A stretch of DNA of 64,000 nt, from contig CM046858.1 in assembly GCA_025617745.1 (NCBI GenBank), forward strand, positions 27,784,453 through 27,848,452. Reading direction: 5' to 3'. Made by a program: the position numbers and the translations under genes. Position 1 is the first letter of the stretch, and every line of letters starts with the position of its first letter. The stretch comes from Heliocidaris erythrogramma (lineage: Eukaryota; Echinodermata; Echinoidea; Camarodonta; Echinometridae). The notes beneath the pieces were generated by a model. It worked only from the letters and a program-made list of their open reading frames with translations, had not been told where the DNA came from and ran no database searches. Shown piece after piece: positions 43,807 to 54,600 of the stretch.

Positions 43807-45831
43807 TTGTTGAAGCCAATTCATGAACTAGTTAGAAAGAACCAAAGTAATGTACTTACCCGCCCTCTCAAAGACTCTTCTATTAGAGAATTTGGTCAAT
43901 GGATTGTTAACCATGCTTGGGATGATGTATATTCTCAGTTGTCAAGCAATGATGCTATCAGTGTTTTCAATAGTGTACTGAATAGTGCTTACATAGACCA
44001 TTTTCCCCTATCTAAGTCTGTGCTCAACAATAAAGACAAACCTTGGATGACGTGTAAAATCAAGCAACTCTTAAAGGATAGGGACAAGGCTCATCAAAAG
44101 AATGACCATACTAAATGGGCTTCTTTGCGTAATCAGGTACAATCAGAAATAGGTAAAGCTAAAGCTAATTATTACAACCAAACTATACAGGATTTGAAGA
44201 GTTGCCAACCAGCGAAGTGGCATAAACACATTAAGAAACTATGTAAACTAGGTAATAAGAGAGTTGCTATACCCGGTGCTGACAACGATCCAGTTGGTAC
44301 AGCATCAGCCATCAATACCCACTTTGCGACAATATGCAATCAATTACCACCTCTTGATCTTAACTTACTCCCGGCATACCTACCTGCAAATTCCCCTCCA
44401 CCTACCATCTATCGGGGGCAAATTTTGTCTGTTCTGAGAAAACTAAAAACCAATAAATCAATTCATCACAATGACTTACCTTCTCGCCTAGTCAAAGAGT
44501 TTGCTGTGGAACTCGCAGAACCTTTGACATACCTTTTCAATAAATGCTTACTGGAAGGCATTTTCCCAAAGGAATGGAAAACATCGTCCATCACTCCTGT
44601 ACCGAAGGACAAAGAAATAAGCTCTTTCGACCAGCTAAGGCCTATATCTCTCACCCCGTTGTTCTCGAGAGTACTTGAATCATTTATCGCAAAGTGGGTA
44701 GTGGAGGATATATCGAACCATGTTGATAAGAAACAGTTTGGGAATGTCAAGGGTTGTTCAACTACACACTACCTTGTCTACTTGCTAAAGTTTGTGTTGG
44801 AAGGCCTTGATAAACCTGGCCATTATGCCTATCTTACTACCATTGACTTTACTAAGGCGTTTGATAGGGTAAATCATTCAGTTGTAGTCAAGAAACTCAT
44901 CCTGTTAGGTGTACGCAGATCGATCATCCCAATTATTTGCAGCTTTCTAACTGCACGCACTCAGAGCACCAAAGTCTGTAATTACTACTCTCCCCTACTA
45001 GAGGTATCCTGTGGAGTACCACAGGGTACCAAGTTGGGTCCGGCTTTGTTTCTGATTCTGGTTAATGATGCTGTGAATGATTGCGAGAATCGATGGAAAT
45101 ACGTTGATGATTTAACACTTGGAGAAATTGTGAAGCGTAATGCTGAACCTACATTGCAATCTGTATTAGATCGTCTTTCAGTATGGTGTAATGATAATGA
45201 TGTGCTCCCCAAACCATCCAAATGTAACCTCATGACCATATCATTTTTAAGGAACTTAAACCCCAGGACTGACTTCCAGCTTAACTCAACTCAACTCAAT
45301 GTCGTTCAAAATCTCAAACTACTCGGAATCACAATTCAGAATGATCTAAAATGGAACTTACATATCTCAGATATTGTGTCAAAAGCATCCAGAAGATTGT
45401 ACACACTATGTATCCTTAGGAAATCTAAGGCAAGCCTGGTGGATATGGTAACTGTCTACACTACGTACATAAGACCCATACTCGAATATTGTTCCCCTGT
45501 TTGGCACACCTCAATTACCCTAAATGAGAATAATAAATTGGAATTTGTTCAAAAGCGGGCCCTCAAAATAATTGTAGGCTATAACGTGACTTATGCCAAT
45601 GCCCTTGCCATAACTAAACTCACTACTCTATCTGATAGAAGAGATTCCCTTTTGCTAAGCTTTGGACAAAAAATCAAAAACTCTGATCACCACAAACACC
45701 TTCTTCCCGTCCCTAGATGTAATTCAAATTTAAGACAGCTTCGTAACATGACTGGCTTCCCTACAATTAAATGCAATACAGAGCGATATCGAAAATCCAC
45801 CATCCCTCACCTTGCCAGAATCTTGAAATAA
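43807..45831 (+). CDS. LINE reverse transcriptase ORF (674 residues, lacks endonuclease)
   Basis: The open frame covers the pre-RT region and the complete RT. Motifs seen: TTIDFTKAFDRVNH (catalytic Asp), GVPQGTKLGPALF, and KYVDDLTL (YVDD active site). The thumb follows, then the usual tail ILEYCSPVWHTS and VQKRALKIIVG. The style fits the Jockey/CR1 group. The first ATG is only the first methionine after the upstream frameshift, so it is not a natural start. Without an intact endonuclease this copy should be immobile. Confidence 0.85.
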   Translation: MLKPIHELVRKNQSNVLTRPLKDSSIREFGQWIVNHAWDDVYSQLSSNDAISVFNSVLNSAYIDHFPLSKSVLNNKDKPWMTCKIKQLLKDRDKAHQKNDHTKWASLRNQVQSEIGKAKANYYNQTIQDLKSCQPAKWHKHIKKLCKLGNKRVAIPGADNDPVGTASAINTHFATICNQLPPLDLNLLPAYLPANSPPPTIYRGQILSVLRKLKTNKSIHHNDLPSRLVKEFAVELAEPLTYLFNKCLLEGIFPKEWKTSSITPVPKDKEISSFDQLRPISLTPLFSRVLESFIAKWVVEDISNHVDKKQFGNVKGCSTTHYLVYLLKFVLEGLDKPGHYAYLTTIDFTKAFDRVNHSVVVKKLILLGVRRSIIPIICSFLTARTQSTKVCNYYSPLLEVSCGVPQGTKLGPALFLILVNDAVNDCENRWKYVDDLTLGEIVKRNAEPTLQSVLDRLSVWCNDNDVLPKPSKCNLMTISFLRNLNPRTDFQLNSTQLNVVQNLKLLGITIQNDLKWNLHISDIVSKASRRLYTLCILRKSKASLVDMVTVYTTYIRPILEYCSPVWHTSITLNENNKLEFVQKRALKIIVGYNVTYANALAITKLTTLSDRRDSLLLSFGQKIKNSDHHKHLLPVPRCNSNLRQLRNMTGFPTIKCNTERYRKSTIPHLARILK

Positions 45832-46343
45832 ACTCCCCCCCCCCCCCCCCCCCACGCTTTGCATCCCAAACATTTTCACTTCTCAGATTCCATACCTAGA
45901 TGTAATGACTCATTTTACATGGTTATGGCTTTCTAACTTGGTTATATTTGTGTATTGCTCCCAAATCTTCTCCTCTCTATCTATCTCCTTCCTTCTTTCT
46001 CTTCCCTTTCTTTCCTATTCTTTACTTTTTCTTTCTTTCCCTCACTTTTCACACTTGTTATCTTATTATTTGTGTAGCGTAAATCTTAGTATTTTTGTTT
46101 TGCTTCCAATTATGTATCTTTTCATATATTTGATGTGATTCTATTGTATATATGCACATATATATCTGATTGTAAATTGACCCCTTCAGCCCCTGTGCTG
46201 CTGGTCAATCATCATATACCATAATAAATAAATAAATAAATAAATAAAATGCATCGGGGTTTTTTTTTGTCCAAAGTCCCCCCCCCCCCCCCCCCCCGGT
46301 TTTACCGAAAGGGTGCGTTTGGACTTTTTCTAAATATTGCTGC

Positions 46344-46344
<1 letters not shown>

Positions 46345-46419
<75 letters not shown>
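46345..46419 (+). repeat. (ATT)n microsatellite, ~25 units
   Basis: An uninterrupted ATT run directly before a G-rich MITE. It generates spurious poly-Ile, poly-Leu and poly-Asn ORFs. Confidence 0.95.
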
Positions 46420-46421
<2 letters not shown>

Positions 46422-46569
46422 CAGGGGCGGATCCAGGATTTTGTAAAGGGGGGCCGGCACAGAGCCGGAAAATTACACAATTAAGGAGGCATTTTTTAAA
46501 TTGTGTACTTAAGGTTTTTAAAAAGGGGCGGCTGATTCGCCCCACCCCCCTTAGTGGATCCGCCCCTGA
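46422..46569. mobile_element. short G-rich MITE, CAGGGGCGGATCCAGG ends
   Basis: Inverted ends CAGGGGCGGATCCAGG and GTGGATCCGCCCCTG, 148 bp. It lies tip to tip with the next copy, 11 bases away. Confidence 0.75.
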
Positions 46570-46580
46570 TTTATGATAAT

Positions 46581-46850
46581 CAGGGGCGGATCCAGTAAGG
46601 GGGCGGTGAATTTTGTAAAGGGAGGGGGGCACAGATATGCAGGGCTGTCAACTATGGAGGGAGATCCATATTTTAAATCTCTCATTGGTGGGGGGGGGGG
46701 GGTATCAGATTTTATGGGGTCCACTTTACCTCCCACAATTCTCTGACAAGCAACAAAAAACAAACAACTAACAAACAAACAAACAAAAAGTTATCAGTTC
46801 TAAAGGGGGGGGGGGGGAGGCACTGGCTGGGATCCGTAAATCCGCCACTG
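46581..46850. mobile_element. G-rich MITE, second tandem copy
   Basis: The left end is CAGGGGCGGATCCAGTAAGG. The decayed right end GGGATCCGTAAATCCGCCAC is about 270 bases on. The interior has G runs and the family's TCTGACAAGCAACAAAAAAC segment. Confidence 0.65.
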
Positions 46851-47742
46851 TCCTTAATATTATGTTAGAAAAAGTCTGAACGCACCCTTTCGGCAAAATC
46901 AGGGGGGGGGGGGGGGGGGCTTTAGACGGATGGTGGCGTTCCAGTCAATGCGACGCGACGCTACCCTTTCGGAACAAGCCCATACGCAGAGCACTGTTCT
47001 TGCCGAGTCATAAGTTGAAGATACTGTACTGCCAACAATTACCCCAAAACATTTTCCGATTTTGTACATGTACCTGTATATTTTTAATGGGGGTTCGATA
47101 TAACCTCATCCCACCCGGTCGCTATAAGAGACTACACTCCCACGTTGTCTTATATAGGTTTGCTTTCCAATAAAGGAGGTACTAAAGAAAAAAAATAAAT
47201 AAAGGAGGAACTAGATGATGGCCCCTGTACTTCCAAAAATGTACTTCCAAAAGTGTAGGTCCATGTGGGCAGGAAAAATGCCCCTTCAGGGCACGCTACT
47301 ATGGTTTTATATTGTTTTCATTTGTTATGATTTGAAATCAATTTGAAATATCAATTTGAAATATCAATTTGAAATATCCTACAAAGTACAAATCAATATA
47401 TCATTATGCATAAACCACTCGATGATATGTAAGTTAAAGTAAAACAATTAAGAGGAAATAATTATGCCCCAAATTTTGTTCGAAGTTTAGCTCTCTCGCA
47501 AATATGTGTGGATTTGATGAATACCGCTATTTCTAGGCCTAATGACACTAAAATATAGTGCAGATATAATATCTTAAAGATATCAAGATCATTATAATCA
47601 ACAAAATTTGTTTTATAATAATTTCTATATTAAATAAAGAGATGGGGGTGGAAACGTCCATCGCCCTGTGCCCCCCCCCCCCCTGTTTACGCAAATTAGG
47701 TCCAAAAAAATGATTTTCATTTTGAAATACAATGGATGACAC

Positions 47743-48030
47743 AAGGGGCGGATCCAGGATTGAGTATATAAGGGGGTTTGTCAACTTTTGGAAAAGGTAG
47801 ACCCATATTTGTTTTGTCTCGCCAGCTTCTCGAAAATTCGCTCAGTCCGCTTTCCCTCCTTAATTCCCTAACAAGCAAAAAAAAAAAAAAGGGTCTTCAT
47901 GCTAAAAGGGGGGGGGGGGGGCACAATCGAGAAAATGGCGGATCGTCTATGGTCAAAATGCATACTTTTCTTCCAAAAGGGGAGGGGGCACGATGAATGA
48001 CACGATGCCTCCCCCCCCCCCCCCCCCACG
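47743..48030. mobile_element. G-rich MITE, copy with unclear right end
   Basis: It begins AAGGGGCGGATCCAGGATTG and shares CCCTAACAAGCAAAAAAAAA and GGCGGATCGTCTATGGTC with the 21247-21523 copy. The right end dissolves into a C run at about 48010-48027. It ends about 130 bases before the RPGR start codon. Confidence 0.55.
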
Positions 48031-48158
48031 CCCTCGTTCGGTGCACATACTTTCAAGTAAAGTTATCTATTTAATTTTTTATTTTTATTCATTTATTCAG
48101 TTGAATTATCTGCCTCCCTCTTGAGGCAAATAATAGCCAGTATAACTAATTCGGCAAA

Positions 48159-48619
48159 ATGGCGAGTGAAGACGATGACATTCCTGGTAAGTTTGTCATG
48201 TAAACAGTCATAAACTTGCCTAGTAACGGATATTTCTGTCCATAATTATGAACATATTTATATTCATATCGTTTCATATGTAGCTTAAGACGATGTTTCA
48301 ATATGTTTGGTGGTAATGGTTCACCTGTGGATGCTTCTAAAGTGCTTTTCTTTTGGACAAGCGTCTCTTTTCGTGGCAGTGCCAGTGGCAGACTAGACGC
48401 TTGAGAGAGTGCATTGCGTGCCCATTATTGCACCGCTGCCGTCCCGTCGCCTTGGCCTCGGTTGTGCCTGTGCCTGTCATGCCTGTGGGCTTTGCCTGTG
48501 GGCTTTGCCTGGCCTGGTGGGCTTCGGGCTAAAGCGGTGGGGCCATGGCCGCTGTTCACAGGCCTTCCCTAGCCACATGTGCTTGATGCCTTATATATGC
48601 TAGGCCGTACGCAGCGCAG

Positions 48620-48663
<44 letters not shown>

Positions 48664-51600
48664 TGCCCCCCCCAGAAATTTCAAAATCATACTTTTTTTA
48701 ATCGGGTTTTACTACCACTAACGTACATGCGCATTGAGTCGCCACCCGACGGCCTTGAACTTCCTATACTGCTAAAATAAACTTTATACTTGCCAAAATC
48801 TTGATTAATAACATCAATGTATCACGTAAAAAATCTCGAACGCATGATTCATGAAAATGCTCCATTTCAAAGAGAATGACGTCACTATATACGTACTTCC
48901 GGGATGGCGACTCAATAGGTGGCTGCTGCCGAGTCGCCACCTGTAGTTTCTTGTTACCTTAATCTTCCACCCAAAATGCACTTTTTTGAAGTTACTATTT
49001 TGTTTCTGTGATTTCAATGTTATTTCATTATTCTAACAATCCCTTTTAACTAAATTATTATCCTTAATCTCAATTGTTTCTGATAAAATGCAAACTTTGC
49101 TGAAAAGACACATACCTATTTCCTGTATATTTTTACTCTGAAATTTTTTACTTTGGAATATATATATATTTTTCTTCTTTCAGAAGTTTGACAACCCGAT
49201 TTTGTGCTGGATGTATGCCATGTGCACCCACGTAATTCAAGATATACCTCGGATTGAGTATAATATTTGTAAAAAATGTTATATAATGTCATTTTTTTCA
49301 TTTGTAAATAAACTGAAAATAGTATTGATCTTCTTCTTCTTCTTCTTAATTCTTCTTCCTCCGATGTTCAGAGATCAGCGGCAAACTGAACCGCGTATTG
49401 GTCAGGGACAGGAACTAGTTGTCAAGCTAGCTGTGATATTTTGTCTAGACGGACATGATGTATTTTTAGAAGGTATCGCAGGCAGTGGGTCGTTATGCTG
49501 GCAGAGAGTGGATTTGATACAGACAATAGAGGAAGTAAAATAGTAGCAGCAAGGGCAAGGGGATTGCAAGTGGTGAAGGCCTGGACGACTTCAACTGGGG
49601 GGTTGAGTGCCAGAATGTGGTGGGTGAGAACACTACGATGAGCTTGAAGAGCAGGGCAAGAGGCAACAAAATGGATGGCGTCTTCATTGGCTGCAGCGCA
49701 GAGTCTACATGTGGAACTGGAGGACTTGCCTATGGTGTTCAGTCGGGCCTGAGTAAGATAAGTGCCGGTCAAGAGCTGTGAGCGGAGCCTCGAAGCATTT
49801 CGAAGGTGTGATGGCAGGGCAGCTGGAAACAGCTTCGGAGAGGTGGGCAAGTTGGCAGACTGCAACCAAAGGGCGAGGCTGTGCTTCTTCTCTATGGCAT
49901 CACGTATTTGAGCATCGTGCTTGATGAGGATTGCTTGGCGGCACAGCCTTTTCCACTCAAGGTAGCAGATATCCGAGAAGCCCGACAGAATCGGAGGAAG
50001 TTCAAACTTGTCTATGAGTTGCTTCCAGTAGGTGGTGATAGGTATATTGTATGAGAGAGCATGGAGAAGGATTCTGTGCTCAAACCTGCTGCTTGAAAGG
50101 GTGAAAAGTTGCCCAACAGTCAGAAGAGTGTGGAGTTCAACTTGGGAGGAGAGCGGTAAGATTCCCATTAGGAGGAAGACTGCTTCATTGGCTGCACTGT
50201 TTGGCAGACCAAGGAGCTTCTTGAAGAGGAGTGCCTGAGCAGAGTCAAGTCTTTCCAATGCTCTCCTCGTAAATCTGTAAACAGAGATACCATACAGCAT
50301 CCTGGGAATACAGTAGGTCTTCCACAACTTAGCTATGGTGGGAGGCCAAAACTTAATCCTCGAGGCTGACCCTCCTAATAGGGCGAAGAGCGTGCTGTGA
50401 CCTTTGGTGATAATGCCAGGGACCGGGTCAAAAGGCTGAGAGGATTTAGTGACTCCAAGGTGGGGATGTTGGCCTACTTCGTGGATTTCTTCCTTGTCGA
50501 GGAACCAAGAGTGCTTGATGTTAGACTTGCAGTTGAAGACAAGGATGGCACTCTTAGAGGGGTTAATCTTGTATCTCCATGTGGATGCATACATGTGGGT
50601 GGTGTTGAGCATGGACTGGAGCTCATCAGCAGAGGAGGCGATCAACGCAACATCATCTGCTAGGACAATAACCCCTGCATACAGGTTTTGGAAATGACAA
50701 CCAAGATCTGCAGCTCTAAGTGCCTTAATCAGCCCATCAATAAAGATGTTGTAGAGGAGGGGAGAGAGGATTCCACCTTGCCGGACTCCTTTCTCAAGAG
50801 GGAAGGATGAGCTGATTTCTCCTTTCCAGAGAACTTTGCTGTTTGCTCCATTGTACATATTAGCCAAAGTGGATAGGATCTCAGGAGGGATAGGAGAACT
50901 GGAAAGTTTATGAAACAAACCGGTATGCCAGACACAGTCAAACGCCTTGGCGGCATCTAGGAGTGCTACAAATGTGGATTTCTTCTGGGTGGAGTGAAGA
51001 TCAATGAGCATCTGAAGGGTCATGGAAGTTAGCATACATGACTTTGTAGCTTGGAAACCAAACTGGAGTTCATCAGGCAAGTCTACTCCTGCAAGGGAAT
51101 CTTCGATCATTGGCTTGAGGACTATTTCAAGGAGCTTAGACAGGGTTGGCGTTAGAGAAATACCTCTGTAACTCGAAGGATCATTAACTGGCTTGTTTCC
51201 ACCTTTGTGCAATGGTATGATAACGGCTTCCTTCAGAGATGCTGGAAGGTGACCAAGTCGTATGGAGTTCTGAAAGAGGAGGAGAAGAAGTCTGCGCAGG
51301 GTAGGGCCTGAGTGAGTGAGATGCTCTGAAGTGATGTTGTCATTGCCCGGGGCTTTGCCTGGCTTTAGCCTCTTGATTGCCTCATCCAAGTCGCGTGTAG
51401 TGAGAGTGTCATCAGCTCTATCATGTGCAAAGCTCGTAGTCAGTGGGGCTCTGGGTTGTTGAACACAGAGATGAGTGAGTGAGGGTGTAGAGCAGGAGGT
51501 GACATCCGCTGATGAGAGGTCTCTGAAGTATTTTTCCCAACCTTTGATGACCTGGTTTCCACGAAACATTGAATCCTTATAGGTGAGAAAGGGAAGGTCA

Positions 51601-54600
51601 TTAGGAAGGGTTTTCCCTGATCTATTGGCCTTGACAAGTCTGTAGAAGAGTGTGCTGTCTCTTTCATTAGCAATCTCAATCTTTGCTTGTGTGGATAGTC
51701 TCTGAGCGGCTTCAGATTGTCTGAGGGTTCTTCTGAAGGACTTTTTGGCCTCCAGGTAAGCTACCCAGAGAGGATGACCATCTTTTGGTTTACCACCCTG
51801 CTTCCATTTTTTCCAAGAAGATAGTGAGGATGAGTATGCCAACTTTACAGCCTGTGACCAATTAGGTTTGCCAGGTTTCCTGTCTTTGTGAACTCTATGA
51901 GGGAGTCTTAAGGAGAGACCTAGCATTTGCTCTTGGATACATGCAAATAGCTGGTCTACAGACATCTGGTCTAAAAGGAGTGAGTGTAGTTTATGAAAGA
52001 TTGATGCAGCTACCAACTCTAGGGGTTCAGTGTAAAGTGCTGATATCTCCTTGTGATCTGATGGCCAAAGAACTGTGTATCTGCGGACTGGAGTGGATGA
52101 CTTTAATGAAGATGTATCAGCATGACCCCGACTGGAACTGGGGTCACTTGCAGGGAGAAGAGCAGAAACAAGGACAGGCCTGTGATCAGATGTGTTAAGA
52201 GGGTGTTCAAAGAGGATTTCGAGATCAGTGAACATCTGTGTCTCATATGAAGGGACGATGAATCCATCGATGTTGGATTTCCTCCGGCCATCATCTGTCA
52301 TGAAAGTGTAGTGGTCTGGTATACTTCTAAGCGCAGTGAGGCTTGATAGGTTTTCTGACTTCAGGACATTATATAGAATCTCAGCTGTGCGTTTCCTGGG
52401 GGCAGCTTGGGTGAGGTCAGCATTGAAGTCCCCAGCAACAACTTTCATGTGGGACATGTCAGCGGAGCTCAGAAGGGATGCAATTTCAGACAGGCAGAGT
52501 AGGTATTCAACAACATCAGCTCGAGAGGTGCCACTAGGCAGGTAACAGTTAACGACAAGAAATTTCTTGGAGGTTAGAGCATGTCTGGTTGTGATGGCTT
52601 GAACACGTGGAGAATCACACTTCAGTTCTTTTGTGTCTAGGAACTTGGATTTGCGGATGAAGGTTGCAAGACCACCCTTACCTCTTCCAGTTCTTGGAAC
52701 ACTATGACGAAGCTCATCATCATGAGCTTTAGCATATGTAGTGAACTGGGTGTCGAGGTTTGAAAGGGAGTCTAGCCCATGCAGATTTAACCAGTGCTCC
52801 TGAATGCATGTGATATCTGAAGTGCTTAAGAGGTGCCGGATGAATGGAGTGCTGCTGGAGGTACCTCGTGAGTTAAATGTAATTAGTTGGACTGAGGGAT
52901 TGGTGGAAGAACTCTTAGACTGCTTTGGGCAAGATGAATTATTTGCTGGTGAAGGACATGTAGGTTTGCCAAAATGATCCTGTCCTTGGGGAAAGTCGGG
53001 TGGCTGAGAAGGTGAAGAGCTTTCGCAGAGGCCTGATGGAGTGTTTCCATTATCGAAATGTGTGTCAATGTTGAGGCTCTGCCCTGATGAAAACCCGAGG
53101 GCAGCGGAGAGGCATGGTATAGAAGATTTGAGGGAACAGGTACTCCAGGCATGTTCGCTAGGACATACGGGTGGTGCAACGGAGTTCGGCTATTTCCATC
53201 TGAGGGGTCTCCATAGCTTAGATTTTGCGAGGATCTAGCGTAATGGAGTGAAGATGAAGACGGAGCCATGGATGTGCCACGGAACATTAGCGTGTCCGAG
53301 GGAGATGATGCTTGAGTGTCTCCTTGGTATGGAGTTGGAGAGACATCTAGTTTGTTTAGATTACATACTTGGCCTGGTGTAATCGAGTCTGTATGGCTAT
53401 AGGTACGAGAAGCATTAGGCATATCTGGAAAGTCCATTGGCATCTCTGTTGGTATTAGAGGCCACTTGGGTTGTCCAGGACTGATAGAACTATGAGGGAT
53501 AGTAGGCTGCGGGCTTTTTCTCTGTGATGGGTGTGTCAAGCCAGATATAGTGGCGCTGCATGGGTCATAAGAGCTGGATCTCCGACTAGTTGAAGAGATC
53601 CGATTCGGATTTATGGAGACTCTAGTTTTGAGGGAAGTTGGGTAATGTCTTGGGGGAGAAAAATTTCCTGGAGGATCAAGTGACTGGGTTTTGGAGACGG
53701 AGGAAGTAGTTCCAACTTTTGTTGGCCTTTGAGGCAGGTTTGCAGGGTCTGCTAAGGGTGGTGGAACAGGCCTTACAGATACTGCATGCTGCTTATGCCT
53801 AGTAGATGTAGGAGACATCAAGAGCTTTCTTCTGTTCACCTGTGAGAATTCCACAGCTTTGTCACTATTGAAGCGGGTATTTTCCACCGAGTTCATTGCT
53901 TGAGGAGCTTCACTAAGACAATCTAGAGAAACTGTTCTTGCAGGACGGGAGTGACCTGACCCTCTACCATGGGCACCAACTTTTTTTGTGAGGGTATCCG
54001 CAGCTACTGCACGTGGGTTACAAGCAGCCAGTGAAGGGTCACTATGACTTCTGCGTAATTTTTGTTTGCCAGAAACATGTCGTGCAGGCTTATGGCTATT
54101 GACCACTGGTCTGGAGAGAGAATCCTTGGGTGAGCAGGCAGAGAGATCATCCTCTTCATCAAGAGGGAGGGTAAGCCTAACTTCCTGGTCTTTCATTTGG
54201 TCATTTAAGGCACTGAAGCGGTTGGAGGTGGCGAGGGGGTGAGAAGCATTTGCTTTTGGTATTGCTTGCTTACCTTTCTGTTGGAAACTGGGGTTAGTAC
54301 GGGAGTTCATATGAGCCTTGCCTTGCCTTCCTGTGAGCCGCTCCTCTGGGGGTAATGGCAGTTCATTTTCATCAATGTCATGGTTAAGGCAGATGGCAAC
54401 GAGATGATCATTGGAAGAAAGCAGAGACACAATCTCCCTCTCTTTTGCAGTCAGCTCGGACTTTAGATTTGCAACGGCCTTTTGGGCCTCTTTCTTATGT
54501 CTGATTTCTACAGCACGGAGCCTTTTATTGATCAGTTATTAGATCAGTTATTAGATCAACATGTATAATCTTACTTCAGAGCGAGTTGCATTCATTCATC

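Larger units (their letters stand above)
43460..46248 (+). mobile_element. 5'-truncated, frameshifted non-LTR retrotransposon
   Basis: It contains the C-terminal part of an APE endonuclease, a full reverse transcriptase ORF, a 3' UTR with a run of about 18 C at 45836-45853, and a (TAAA)n tail at about 46222-46248. The 5' border is not sharp. No target duplication was recognised. It lies between MPC2 and RPGR. Confidence 0.8.
49331..54525 (-). mobile_element. 5.2-kb non-LTR retrotransposon with 8-bp target duplication
   Basis: TATTGATC at 49323-49330 and 54526-54533 flanks the element. On the minus strand it contains ORF1, overlapping ORF2, a short 3' UTR and a GAAGAAGAAG tail (about 49331-49350). 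ORF1 stays open to the 5' border without an ATG before 54430, and the next upstream stop is in host DNA. So the copy is 5'-truncated within ORF1. It lies in RPGR intron 1, opposite in orientation to the gene. Confidence 0.85.
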
